This document shows, piece by piece, positions 16,629-26,310 of a DNA stretch of 36,545 nt. The stretch spans positions 1 to 36,545 of the forward strand of contig VCMS01000417.1 in the NCBI GenBank assembly GCA_022539475.1. The letters are read 5' to 3'. Numbering within the stretch: position 1 is the first letter of the stretch; every line of letters starts with the position of its first letter. The notes under the pieces were generated by a model. The model ran no database searches. It was not told where the DNA came from and worked only from the letters and a program-made list of their open reading frames with translations. Source of the stretch: Gracilaria domingensis. Taxonomy: Eukaryota > Rhodophyta > Florideophyceae > Gracilariales > Gracilariaceae. A program made the position numbers and the translations under genes.

Positions 16629-18049
16629 CTGTCGGCTTCCAACTGCCTTGCTACACGCCGCATTTCAGCAAGAACATAAATGAACTCCGCCAGGGTGTTC
16701 TTTTGCTCATTTGACAAGTGCGGAAGATCTGAGCTGCTGATATGCATCTCACTAGCCACCTCTGCAATATTATTCATTCGAGTAAAGTATGTAAGCATCG
16801 CGCTAAGCTTCGAATGCCATCTAGTTGGGATGTCGTGCTTAAGCTTCTGTATCCGATCGTTCGTTATTCCTTCGTCTAATTGCTTCTGTATTAGAAGCTG
16901 AGAAGCTTTTGGGTGCTGATTGAAGTAAGATGTGATCTTGTTAACATGGGCCATCATCTTCTGCCAAGGTGTTCCATTTTGAAATGTGTCCTTGACTGCC
17001 AATGCCAGAGTATGACAAACGCATCGAACTGACCCCACGTAATTCGTTAACAAATCGACGGCTAGTGCTGTAGCTCCTTCGTTATCGCTTGTCGCTGTAG
17101 AAACATGAATATCGTCTCCACCTACAATTGGGTTTTGATCCAAAATCTCCTCCATTATAGCTCTCATCTGCTCTCCATTCTTTGATGTGTCTCCAATGTT
17201 AAGAACAGATATTGGCACATTTCGCAAGACCCAATTAGAATCGATGAAGTGCCATGTCATTCCAAGAATCGGTGCTCCGAGAGCAGCGCTCCAGCCGTCC
17301 ACTGTTAGACTGCCCGTTTTAGCTTCGTTCACTGACGCCCGTAAAATAGAACAGACGGCTTTGTATGTGCTCAAAAGATGACGCTCAACTGGTGTTTTGC
17401 TCGCAAATGTAAGCCGTCCACCACAGATATCTACAAATCCTTGCATTAGCGGCGACCCTACTTCGGATAGAGGAGACTCTGTTGCACAAGCAAGCAGAAC
17501 AGATCCAACTGTTTGAAGTAGTTTTGGATCTATTTCAATTCTCTTCGATGACGCCGCTGTTGCTGAAGATGTTTGATTTGGAAAGAAGCTTCGTGACGAT
17601 CTTAGCGCGTTTCGCTTTTTCCAGCGCTTTCGTTCTTGACGAATAACAGTGTCAATAGAATCCGAAGAAGCTTTTGAGACGTTCATTTGTTGCAATAAGT
17701 CGTGTAGCGGTTTATGCTTGTTGCTGTAGTGGGCAATAATATTTGAAGTTGACATGCTACTGTTAACGGATCCAACATGATTACACACAGAACATGAGAA
17801 TGTACTTTTTGCTCCAGTTTTGTGCAGCGCTGCGGCATGAGTGCTCCAGATCGACGTTTTTGCGTGAGAAGAGTGTGCCCGTTTTGTCTTTCTCCTTCTT
17901 TTCTGGTTCTCTGCTTGTAGAGACAGTAAGTTTTGAGCGTGTTGGTGGAGCTGGGTTGTCTCTTCTACGCTTTCCGTGGGATTGTTTGCTTCTTGTTCTT
18001 GCACATGACCAGCAATATTGGCGTTTGCCGCTGCTTTTCGTTTTGGCAT
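16624..18049 (-). pseudogene. hAT transposase, N-terminal half with BED zinc finger
   Basis: 5' half of the transposase that moves the hAT element. I start it at ATG 18049 (MPKRKAAANANIAG, basic and NLS-like); the open frame to 18082 begins with TTG. A BED-type zinc finger follows (CSVCNHVG, then HYSNKH), the usual terminal-repeat DNA-binding module. The hAT RNase-H-like catalytic core follows: LTVDGWSAALG (first Asp), TSDNEGATALAVDLL (second Asp) and RCVCHTLALAVKD (the family CxxH motif). The frame is cut at 16624 by the LTR of element A and picks up one residue and a stop from it. The rest is at 3951-4894. All visible catalytic motifs are intact. Confidence 0.92.
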
Positions 18050-18359
18050 AATGAAAATTGTATGGATGAATGGGAATGACAAAGCTTAAGAAAGTGTGTC
18101 AGGTCACGGTTAAGTTTGGTACTTATTGAGAAACTGCAGTCTTGTCGTCGTCGACTACGGAGGTTTACTTGGATGGAGTTTCAGGATCAAAACCACGATT
18201 TGTTCAGTGTTTTGTGGTTCGGAGCTTGAGGAAGATCAGCTCACGGTGCATTTTATGCCCTAAGACTGTGAAAAAGGTCTCTAGTCGCTCATGACTAACC
18301 TGACTTGACTACATTCATATTTCTGTAGTCACTCAGTCATGACTACGTTTTTTTTCACT

Positions 18360-18388
18360 GTAGTCAGTCAGTCAGAAGTACGGGCCTG
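18360..18388 (-). repeat. hAT right terminal inverted repeat
   Basis: Ends ...AAGTACGGGCCTG, the reverse complement of the left end, with one extra GACT repeat. Its inner side continues into more AGTCA/TGACT repeats (18265-18360). Confidence 0.93.
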
Positions 18389-18396
18389 CTTCAACC
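18389..18396. repeat. hAT target-site duplication, right copy (CTTCAACC)
   Basis: Exact copy of 3754-3761 directly outside the right inverted repeat. Confidence 0.95.
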
Positions 18397-19800
18397 TGAG
18401 ATGACCCTTCTCACTTGTAACCATTATAGCAGTTTGTGGTGTGACGTTTTTCTTTTGGATTAGTATCAAGTTTGCGAAGTGTAGATACACGAGAGTTATG
18501 TACGTGTACAATACAGATATTCACAGTATAATACAAAAGCAGAGGAAATCTGAAATAGACCGGGTCAAAGATGAACGCATTGTTTCGGCATTGATCTCAT
18601 TGCAAAGACTTACGAACAGCTGACAAGGTGAAGTTAAGCGAGTTTCTCTAGCAAATCTATTCAGTCGCGAAAAAGGCATGTAGGCCAATTTGAAATAGAA
18701 GTGCAGGATGATTTGGTTAGCATTGATGTGAAGTGGAACGATGATGATGATATTGAAAGATATTACATAGACTGATAAACTAAGCGGAAGTTTTGAGTAA
18801 ACAAATCTGTTCTCAACGAGACACGCAGAATGGAAATACTGTATGTAGGGCGCATAAAAGTGTATTTGTCAAAGCTTTTGGCATTGCGTGGAATCATGAA
18901 ATGCGAGAACACTGTCGTACGTAGTACGCGTGAGGCGCCTTGAGAAGTTACGACTTACGCATGAAGGTGTTATAACAATTAGATTGGCCTAAGGCCAGAC
19001 AAGAAAGAAATATGCTAACTGAAAGTTCAAGATTCTACATAGTTTTACCTAGAGGTTCTAGACAAAACTTTCTCTAAAGACAATTCTCCTCATTTGGAAG
19101 GCAAACATCCAATTTAAATACGGTAGAACTCCCTATCTCAACCTCTACAAGGAATGAGAGGTCGTTGTCCCCGTCAAAGAAGATTAGGTGCTTGGGCCAT
19201 CAAATCGATTGGGCACAGAAGGCGACTGGAATAAATAAAACCCTCTGGTCAGCACTGCCAGTGGGAACATGAAGTTGACAGACTTCCAGATTAAGTATTG
19301 AGCAGGCAGTATGGCAGGGAAGGGGGGCGAAGTTGCGCGGGGGAAGCCGGCTTTTATACCAATTCGAAGCGATACATGTATGAGAAAAGAGGGGCCTGAG
19401 TCTCTCTTGCTGCGGATCCCTTCCTGCGCATGCGTCAGCTTCCGCAGTTAAGAGTCCTATAGTTCTTGTACTGCGTGTTCGCTCTAAACCTCTGCTTGAA
19501 ATGAATTCATGTACGGAAAGCTTCGCGAATTCGGCGGTTCAACCCGGCAGGTCGTTAAACTCTTCCGAGCGATCGGTCAGCTCGCTGGTCGCCCTCATGA
19601 ACCTAGGTGGCACGTCGCTAAAATGCCCTTGTTTAGCTGCACGTAAGTAGTAGGTCACGAGCTGGTCATTGGAGCAAGATTATACAGCCGTTTCCTTGAA
19701 TTTTTCCCTCTGAAGGAAGAGCTCCAACGGGGCGCTGGAAGGGTTTTTTCCCAGGGGTTTCTCGGACGGACTACACTAGGGTTGGATTACGGTGAAAGGC
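18397..19800. other. Gap with no recognisable gene
   Basis: 1.4 kb, A/T-richer than the retroelements around it. The longest frame (18441-18623, 60 aa) shows nothing. I saw no terminal repeats, tRNA or protein motif. Short frames near 19130-19260 look slightly coding-like but match no family I know. Confidence 0.45.
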
Positions 19801-19803
19801 TAA
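19801..19803. repeat. MITE target duplication TAA, left copy
   Basis: TAA before the left inverted repeat, repeated at 20018-20020. TWA duplications are characteristic of PIF/Harbinger and Tourist elements. Confidence 0.6.
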
Positions 19804-20017
19804 GGCCTTTTCCACACCGGGACATGGACACGCAAATCTGGCACACGTGTACCATAAAAATTAAAAGCAAATCAACCTTGCCGGCAGAAAAATTAAAAAC
19901 AAATCTGACAGAACGATTTTTGAAGTGTCGCTGCAGTGGGGTCGCTCAAGAAGCGACCCCAAATTTGTGGACAATAGACAGCTGCAAATCTGTCCATGTC
20001 CCAGTGTAGAAAGGGCC
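19804..20017. mobile_element. Tourist-like (PIF/Harbinger) MITE, 214 bp
   Basis: Small non-coding element with imperfect inverted ends of about 27 bp. The left end begins GGCCTTTTCCACACCGGGAC and the right end, read inward, begins GGCCCTTTCTACACTGGGAC; both then continue ATGGACA. It is flanked by TAA on both sides. GGCC-starting ends plus a TAA duplication fit Tourist MITEs mobilised by PIF/Harbinger transposases. The 75-aa frame across it is not a gene. An internal hairpin (19938-19960, GGGGTCGCT with AGCGACCCC) sits near the centre. A second copy elsewhere in the genome would settle it. Confidence 0.75.
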
Positions 20018-20441
20018 TAAAGACTGGTTCTTGCACCTGGTTTCGCCTATGATACGAGGATCGGGTGGAAAGAACGTCGCTTGTGGTTTTTTGAGTGGCC
20101 AATGTGGTACATGCGGAGCGCCTAGCCGTGGTGTGCTCCTCTGCCGACGGTCTTTAGAGGATGAATGAAGAGAGTAGTGGGAGGAAGGAGGCGATAAGCG
20201 TCGATAGCGAAACGCCCGCGGTCGGAAACACCTAAGATATCTAATATTTCTCATCGTAGTCCAGTAAGTGTAGTACGGCTACTTCGTTGTGATCAGAGGT
20301 TGCGATGTAGAGGTATAATAGGTCGTTGGGTCTTGAGCAAACCCACGCGTAGGAGCGGAATTAGCTCTACCGTTTCCATAAATGAGAGAGAGAGAGAATT
20401 TGGCGGTGATCGCTGAACTGTGAAGGTGTAAGGTTAGTGTC

Positions 20442-20476
20442 AGCCACGTGTAGTGCGCGCGGCACCACACGTGGCT
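20442..20476. repeat. 35-base near-perfect inverted repeat
   Basis: 15-base arms (AGCCACGTGTAGTGC with GCACCACACGTGGCT, one mismatch) around a 5-base loop GCGCG. It lies about 115 bases before the gag-pol ATG and includes two CACGTG cores. It could be an RNA structure in the leader or a palindromic protein site. Confidence 0.7.
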
Positions 20477-20497
20477 GGGGAGCTCACTTAAGCCGCC

Positions 20498-20519
20498 GCC
20501 GTCGCTTCGGAGCGACGGC
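20498..20519. repeat. GC-rich hairpin with TCGG loop
   Basis: Perfect 9-bp stem GCCGTCGCT with AGCGACGGC around TCGG, 71 bases before the gag-pol ATG and 21 bases after the preceding hairpin. A tandem of strong hairpins just ahead of gag resembles a packaging or translation-control leader, but this is inference. Confidence 0.7.
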
Positions 20520-20590
20520 GACTGGAGGAAGAGAACAGAAAAGCAAGAAGTAAAAAAGGGTAGCTGGCCCTAGTTTGTTGTGCAGCTTTC

Positions 20591-23500
20591 ATGGTACTCT
20601 CGAGGAGGGCCGTTTCATCGTCATCTTCGTGCAGTTCAATTGATTCTTTTCATTCTAGCATGTCGTCAGATGCTATAGCCGCGTCGTCTAGCACTACTCG
20701 CGTGGTGTTTGACGGCAAGTCGTCTTCGGATGTTGGCCGTTTCTTCTTCGCGTATGAGAATGTAGTCATGCGAGGAAAATCGGACTCTGAAAAGGCTCTG
20801 CAGCTCCTCTGTCATCTTGAGGGGGCAGCATTCGACTTCTACTATGAGACCTTTGCTACCGAGGGCAGCCTCACCGAAGAGGCTGGTCGCTACTCGGATG
20901 TAAAGGCTCGCTTTATGGCACAGTTTTCGCATAAAACGCCGCCTGAAGAGGATGTAAGGATCGCCGTCGCGGCTGGATTGGACCCCAAGGACGTGACGGG
21001 ATCTCTTGGAAAACTGGACTCGTTGTACACCCGCGCTGGGTTCAACGACAAGGCTTCGTTCGGTCTTCTTCGCACTCGTGTGGCGAAAATTCCGGACATG
21101 GCTCGCTTTGTGATGTATCGTTCGCCGAGTGACTACACGTCGCTCAAGAAGGCGATAATGGAGTACGAGATTGGACGCAAGGCTTTCTTCACCGCCACGG
21201 AGACGATGCAGGGAGGCGAACCTTCTCATGTTAGGATCCTTTCGAGGCCCGACGCTCGTTCTGGGACCGCTCAGCAGTTGGAGAGCAAGGTCGACCAGTT
21301 GGCGGGGCAGTTTGCGGAGTTGACTCTGCTGGTGAAGAAGAAGTTCCAGTCGTCCGACGTGGGCGACAAGCCGAAGGAACGTACATGCAGTTATTGCAGT
21401 AAGCCTGGACACGGCGCCAGTCGTTGTCCAGCTAACCCGCATCGTGACACGAAGTGTCCGCGTTGTGGTAAGTTTGGTCATTCGGAGGCTACTTGTTGGT
21501 CGAAACCAAACCCGGAAGGAGTTCGCTCTGGACTGGAGGACGCCAAGTCCGAGTCTGGCGAAGAACTGAAGTTGAAGAATGAGAACCGGGGCGACCATGT
21601 TGCTCTGGTTCAGGAACAGGGTGAGGTAGATGTCGTCGCTGCCGCGAAGAGGAATGCGGATGGTGAGGCACTACCTAAACAGGCCCGTCAGGGCGTGATG
21701 GACATCGATGTCCTTACTGGGAAGTCCCCTCGCCCTCTCGTCCGTGCGAAGCCGAAGAAGAAGAGCCGCAGGAGCAGGAAGAGCCGAAAGCCGTCGGCGA
21801 CTATCCAGGACCAGGTTGGGAAGTACAACCTCCTGGCCGAGCTGGCGACAGCTCCTTGTGGGCTAACCTTTGGACAACTTCTCCGGGGCGATGCCGAGGA
21901 GGCAAGGAAGCTGCTGAGGCGTCTACTCGCCGGTAGCCTTCCTGCGAGTCATGCCTCTGTCATCCAGGGTAGGAACCTCCCCCGTCGGTTGAAGGTTGTC
22001 CCCGTTAAGCTGTACGGAACGCAGACGAATGCTTTGTTAGATTCAGGAGCAGTGCCTAACATCATGTCTACAAGGATGTGCGACATGTTGACCTTAGCTC
22101 CGTCTCCGACGAGCAGGAGAGTCACAGTCGCTGATGGAAGTTCGGCGACGGTTCTTGGTTGTGTCAAGGATGTTCCAGTCGCATTCGGTGAGAACGGCAC
22201 ACCGGTGGACTTCCTTGTGGTGGAGAACACGCCGTTCGACGTAATCATAGGGTGCCCGACGTTGGAATCCCTTCGAGCTCGCCTCGATCTTGGACGCCAA
22301 CAGGTACACATGACCGTTGGTGAAGAGGAGGTTGTGCTCGAGTTGTCTAACGAGCCACCGAGAGTGGATGGTGCGCTCACCGACAGTGAGGATTTCACGT
22401 CGCCAGATGAGTCTGCGGAAGAAGCTTTCCCGCAAGACAGCTCTTCATCGTCTTCCGATGATGAATCGAGTGAGGACTCGGGGTTGGTTCTGGCCATCAT
22501 GGACGATGACCCGTACGAACCGGACCTCGAGGGTATGGGAGAAGTTGAGAACCCTCCCACCGAAGAGGTTGAAGACCGAGAAGCAGCGCAGTCGGCCCTT
22601 CTGGCGGCAAAGATGAGGCATCTTCCCGCTGGGATACAGGAAGGCCTGACGGAATCGTTGAAGGAGACGAATATCATCGCCTGGAACATCAATGAGTTGC
22701 GCCCAGCCGATGTACCGGTTGCTCACTCGTTCGAGCTGACCGACGACGCCCCTATTCACTCCCGTGCTCGTCGTATGCCTCCTAGGCACAACGAGGTCGT
22801 AAGAAAAGAAGTGGATGAGCTCTTGGAGACTGGTATAATTACCCCTTCGGCGTCAGCCTGGTCCTTTCCAGTGGTCATTGCGACCAAGAAGAACGGCAGG
22901 CCAAGGTTCTGCGTTGACTATCGTCAGCTGAACCGCGTGATGAAGCCCGATCGCTGGCCTCTCCCCCGAATTGAGGAGATATTCGATGACTTGGGTGGTG
23001 CGAAGGTCTTCACTACCCTTGATCTGTTCTGTGGATACTGGCAGGTCCGTATGGCGGAAGAGTGCAAAGAGATGACAACATTCACTTGCCGATACGGGAC
23101 CTATAAGTTTGAGGTAATGCCTTTTGGCCTCATGAACGCCCCGTCGACATTCCAGAGGATGATGGATGAAGTTCTCCGTGACCTCCCGTTCGTCAGAGTC
23201 TACATTGACGACGTGGTAATCTTCTCGAAGACTATGGAAGGTCACCTGGAACATTGTCGGGCGGTGTTCGAGCGCATTCGCGAAGCTGGTCTCAAGGTTA
23301 AGGTGACCAAGTGCAGCTTTGCACAGTCGAAGATTAAGTTGCTAGGACACGTTTTGGACGGAGAGGGTATCTACGCCGATGAAGAGAAGGTTTCGGCGAT
23401 CTTGAAGGCCCCTGTACCAAGAAACGCGTCCGAGTTGAGGAGCTTTTTGGGCTTAGCTGGATACTACCGCAGATTCATCAAGAACTTCGCCGAGAGCTCA

Positions 23501-25294
23501 GCTACATTGCACGTGGCGACCTCGACGAAGCGCGGGAAGTTCGTGTGGACAGAAGAGATGCAGGATGCTTTCGAGGATCTGAAGATGAAGCTAACAACTC
23601 CACCAGTGTTGGCCTATCCGGACTTCGCGGAGCCTTTCGTCGTCGAGACGGATGCGTCTTCCGTGTCCCTTGGGGCGGTTCTCTGTCAGAAGAAAGAGGA
23701 TGGGAAGGTACATCCCATCCACTACGCCTCACGCACGATGACTGAGGCAGAGAGGAAGTACAGCACCTGCGAAAGGGAAGCCCTTGCAGTGGTGTTTGCG
23801 TTCAAGAAGTTCCGCGTGTACCTCCTCTCCGAGAACATATTCGAAGTAATCACGGACCACCAGGCTTTGCAGTATGCGTTCAGGAAAAGGGACATCCATG
23901 GGCGCTTGGCCCGCTGGATGGACTTCATGGCGGAGTACAACTACCGCGTCCGGTACCGCCCTGGTCCAGAGAACAAAGGACCCGATTATCTGTCGAGGAT
24001 TGAGATTGAGGGAGGTGGCGAGCCGCTGGACAGTGCGGAGGAGTTTGTCACCGCCGTGTTGTGGGAAGACCCGAACCTGTCGGAGTTGGAGCCGTATTTG
24101 TTGAACATCGCAAGGTTCTTGGCCGGTGTGCCTATCCAGGAGCACAACATCATGCTCCGTCAGGCGATCCGGCGCAATGCCAAGAAGTTCATGTTGTGGA
24201 ACAACACGTTGTTTCGTCGAGAGCCGGCCGGGTTGACCGCGGTTCCTTCGAAAGACGGACGTTTGGAGGCACTGAAGATGCTTCACGATGACATAGGGCA
24301 CTGGGACGAAGGAGCAACGAGGAAGTTGGTCCGCGAAAGGTTCTGGTGGCCGTCGGTATATGATGACGTCAAGGATTACGTTCGAGGGTGTGACGAGTGT
24401 CAACGCGCCGCCAATCCTGCGGTGTATCGCACCATCCTCAGAACCCCAGTGACCGGACTGTTCGAAACCTTTTCGATGGACTTCGCTGGGCCCTTGCCGC
24501 GTTCACGTACGGGGAAGAGGTTCGTACTGATTGCGGTGGAACATCTCACAGGATGGCCTATCGCTGTTGCCACGGAGAACTCGGTCTCCGACACCGTCAT
24601 CAAGTTCATCGAGGAAGAGATTATTCGTCCGTTCGGTCTTCCGAGGACGATCGTGTCTGATAACGCGAACGCGTTCGTTTCGCGGGCTGTCGACGACTAC
24701 TTGAAGAAGAAGGAGATCCATAGGAGGCCAGTCTTGCCGTACGCGCCGATGTCGAACGGTAGGGCTGAGCGTATGGTCGGAACGGTGAAGAAGGCCATCA
24801 AGAAGACGGTGATGCGCCCTGGGATAGACTGGGAAGAGGCGTTGCCGAAGGTCGTGTATGGCTATCGAAGGCGTCCCCGTGGAGTTGTAGCCTCACCGTT
24901 CGAGTTGATGTATGGAGTGAAGCCACGCATGATGGCGAACGATGCCATGGCCCTTCTCACAGACGCCACGCCTGAACAGCGAACGCTGGAATTGCTGGGC
25001 GTTGCAGGGAAGAGAGCCATGCAAGTCGCGCGGGGCTTCGTCCCCAGGGAGGAGAAGAAGCAAGTAAGGACGTTCAACGTCGGGGACGAGGTGCTTGTGG
25101 CGCATGGACAAGCGCTGAACCCGAAGAAGAAGTGGCCGGCATTCGAGTCCTTCTTCTATGGTCCGTGTAAGGTGACGAAGGCCCAGCATCCTCGTTACGA
25201 ACTGGTGTCTTCGCACGGAAGGGTGACGAGAAATGCAGTACACGCCCGTAGGTTGGTGTTGTACAAGCGTCGCCCCATCCACCTTCGAGCCTAA
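20591..25294 (+). CDS. Element C: intact single-ORF Ty3/gypsy Gag-Pol (1567 aa)
   Basis: One uninterrupted frame with every retrotransposon domain, so gag and pol are fused without a frameshift. Ser-rich start; capsid-like region (about 30-200). Two CCHC knuckles at residues 266 (CSYCSKPGHGASRC) and 289 (CPRCGKFGHSEATC). A basic KPKKKSRRSRKSRK tract follows, then protease LLDSGA (Asp 484). RT has FCVDYRQLNR, MPFGLMNAPSTFQRMMD and YIDD (871-874); RNase H has TDASS (Asp 1021). Integrase has HHCC (His 1232, His 1237, Cys 1267, Cys 1270) and a DD35E core (Asp 1297, Asp 1357, Glu 1393). I see no chromodomain. All catalytic residues are present, so the protein looks functional, yet I found no LTRs. 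It is a different lineage from A and B. Confidence 0.95.
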   Translation: MVLSRRAVSSSSSCSSIDSFHSSMSSDAIAASSSTTRVVFDGKSSSDVGRFFFAYENVVMRGKSDSEKALQLLCHLEGAAFDFYYETFATEGSLTEEAGRYSDVKARFMAQFSHKTPPEEDVRIAVAAGLDPKDVTGSLGKLDSLYTRAGFNDKASFGLLRTRVAKIPDMARFVMYRSPSDYTSLKKAIMEYEIGRKAFFTATETMQGGEPSHVRILSRPDARSGTAQQLESKVDQLAGQFAELTLLVKKKFQSSDVGDKPKERTCSYCSKPGHGASRCPANPHRDTKCPRCGKFGHSEATCWSKPNPEGVRSGLEDAKSESGEELKLKNENRGDHVALVQEQGEVDVVAAAKRNADGEALPKQARQGVMDIDVLTGKSPRPLVRAKPKKKSRRSRKSRKPSATIQDQVGKYNLLAELATAPCGLTFGQLLRGDAEEARKLLRRLLAGSLPASHASVIQGRNLPRRLKVVPVKLYGTQTNALLDSGAVPNIMSTRMCDMLTLAPSPTSRRVTVADGSSATVLGCVKDVPVAFGENGTPVDFLVVENTPFDVIIGCPTLESLRARLDLGRQQVHMTVGEEEVVLELSNEPPRVDGALTDSEDFTSPDESAEEAFPQDSSSSSSDDESSEDSGLVLAIMDDDPYEPDLEGMGEVENPPTEEVEDREAAQSALLAAKMRHLPAGIQEGLTESLKETNIIAWNINELRPADVPVAHSFELTDDAPIHSRARRMPPRHNEVVRKEVDELLETGIITPSASAWSFPVVIATKKNGRPRFCVDYRQLNRVMKPDRWPLPRIEEIFDDLGGAKVFTTLDLFCGYWQVRMAEECKEMTTFTCRYGTYKFEVMPFGLMNAPSTFQRMMDEVLRDLPFVRVYIDDVVIFSKTMEGHLEHCRAVFERIREAGLKVKVTKCSFAQSKIKLLGHVLDGEGIYADEEKVSAILKAPVPRNASELRSFLGLAGYYRRFIKNFAESSATLHVATSTKRGKFVWTEEMQDAFEDLKMKLTTPPVLAYPDFAEPFVVETDASSVSLGAVLCQKKEDGKVHPIHYASRTMTEAERKYSTCEREALAVVFAFKKFRVYLLSENIFEVITDHQALQYAFRKRDIHGRLARWMDFMAEYNYRVRYRPGPENKGPDYLSRIEIEGGGEPLDSAEEFVTAVLWEDPNLSELEPYLLNIARFLAGVPIQEHNIMLRQAIRRNAKKFMLWNNTLFRREPAGLTAVPSKDGRLEALKMLHDDIGHWDEGATRKLVRERFWWPSVYDDVKDYVRGCDECQRAANPAVYRTILRTPVTGLFETFSMDFAGPLPRSRTGKRFVLIAVEHLTGWPIAVATENSVSDTVIKFIEEEIIRPFGLPRTIVSDNANAFVSRAVDDYLKKKEIHRRPVLPYAPMSNGRAERMVGTVKKAIKKTVMRPGIDWEEALPKVVYGYRRRPRGVVASPFELMYGVKPRMMANDAMALLTDATPEQRTLELLGVAGKRAMQVARGFVPREEKKQVRTFNVGDEVLVAHGQALNPKKKWPAFESFFYGPCKVTKAQHPRYELVSSHGRVTRNAVHARRLVLYKRRPIHLRA

Positions 25295-25689
25295 GTCCTG
25301 TGGTTGAACTGGTTTCAGAACAGACGGTAGGTCTTTTAGTCGCTGAGCGGGGGCGCACCAGAGGTTGTGTGCCCCGTCGCGCAGTTGAGGAAACATCGCC
25401 GTCGAAAGTCAAAGGAAATAAGCGAAGTAAATGGAAGGCGAAGAGCGTGGAGATAAACGTTAAAAACAAGGGGAATGTTCTCAAGTTTACGCATTTGGGA
25501 TGTCTACTTACGTACGCTGCTAAGTCGAGACCTAATCATTAGCCATGATGGCTCTGGGTGAAGAACACCTCCCGAACCTCAGTCACCTTGGGGTTCCCAC
25601 CTCCACCGCAAAGGGCCAAGCTCTCCGGGCAAAGGTGCAGAGGCTGTTCTTCGACCCCATCCAGAATCATGAGACTTGCAGAATCCACC
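25295..25689. other. 3' flank of element C up to element B
   Basis: 400 bases without a gene. A purine run (about 25466-25480, AAAAACAAGGGGAA) followed by TG could be the polypurine tract and LTR start of element C. If so, element B has inserted inside the 3' LTR of C, and the rest of that LTR would lie right of this window. I could not match this stretch to anything upstream of element C. Confidence 0.35.
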
Positions 25690-25694
25690 CCGAC

Positions 25695-26235
25695 TGTCGT
25701 ATAGCACGATCTGGCTGACCGCACGGACGGAGTGGATTGAGAGGAGTGCCGTGTCGTACGTGTCGGGCTGGCCCGAGCGGATAGTTGTACGCGTGATTGT
25801 CCCCGCATCGGATATCGGTCCCAAACGTACGTAGGACACGTGTGCCGGTCGGACGGTGACAGGCGTAATATAGTACTGTAAGTTGCTACCTAGAGGCTGC
25901 ACAGAGGCGGGTTTACCCGATATTTAGGTAGACCCCAACCTCGCCATGACCTCACGTTGTAAACACCAAGCACCCTTTGCCGTACGTCTTGCTCGTCAAG
26001 TAGCGCTACCGACAGGCCGTTAAGCTAAGTACTACAAGGTTTATTAGGCCGTTCGTACCCTTTTGCACGCTCCTGAACGTGCTTGGTGATACCAACCGCC
26101 CACTCTCCCCGCTGACCGCCCGGTGCTTCCTCCTTACTCCCCGTACGGATTCATTACAGTCGCTCCCTCGAGCCGCAGCTAACTCCGTCGCCTCAAGACC
26201 GCTTCGGGTTTTCTCCCGATACGTACTATATCACA
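25695..26235 (+). repeat. Element B 5' LTR
   Basis: 541 bp from TGTCGTATAG to ATATCACA, ending one base before the primer site. Its first 406 or so bases recur at 36140-36545. It contains CGTACG at 25755, 25826, 25981 and 26142 (the last within CCGTACGG), the motif that recurs through element B. Confidence 0.93.
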
Positions 26236-26236
26236 C

Positions 26237-26254
26237 TGGTCTCCCGACTTAGAA
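26237..26254 (+). other. Primer binding site of element B
   Basis: TGGTCTCCCGACTTAGAA, one base after the LTR, identical over 18 bases to the primer site of element A (16029-16046). It is compatible with a tRNA having C1-G72 and A73, i.e. tRNA-Tyr-like. Confidence 0.85.
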
Positions 26255-26310
26255 GTGGAATTCGAGACCGCACGGAGTTTACAGCACCGAATTGGAAACG
26301 ATACTCGAAG

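Larger units (their letters stand above)
3762..18388 (-). mobile_element. hAT DNA transposon, interrupted by LTR element A
   Basis: Complete hAT element bounded by imperfect inverted repeats that start CAGGCCCGTA and by a perfect 8-bp duplication. Its own DNA is 3762-4899 plus 16624-18388, about 2.9 kb once element A (4900-16623) and one copy of its CTTTT duplication are removed. It codes for one transposase on the minus strand. Subterminal GACTGACT/AGTCAGTC repeats lie at both ends (3776-3860 and about 18265-18380), the usual kind of transposase-binding array for this superfamily. The transposase frame runs through both halves without another stop, so the hAT element was probably intact, or nearly so, when A landed in it. 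Confidence 0.95.
20021..20590 (+). other. Upstream region of element C gag-pol
   Basis: 570 bases with no gene. It holds a short GA microsatellite (about 20386-20398) and two hairpins (20442-20476 and 20498-20519). If element C is an LTR element, its 5' LTR, primer site and leader should be here. I found no stretch repeated at 25295-25694 and no convincing primer site. Confidence 0.5.

Noticed and set aside
3762..18388. GACTGACT repeats at the hAT ends as a CRISPR or satellite array
   Set aside because: The repeats are short, irregular and confined to the subterminal regions of a hAT element, where transposase-binding repeats are expected.
19540..19570. Possible tRNA B-box (GGTTCAACCC)
   Set aside because: No matching A-box, acceptor stem or anticodon arm can be built around it.
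20666..21598. 310-aa minus-strand frame within element C gag
   Set aside because: It is a mirror of the gag-pol ORF with no domain. Unlike the A/B antisense genes it overlaps real coding sequence completely.
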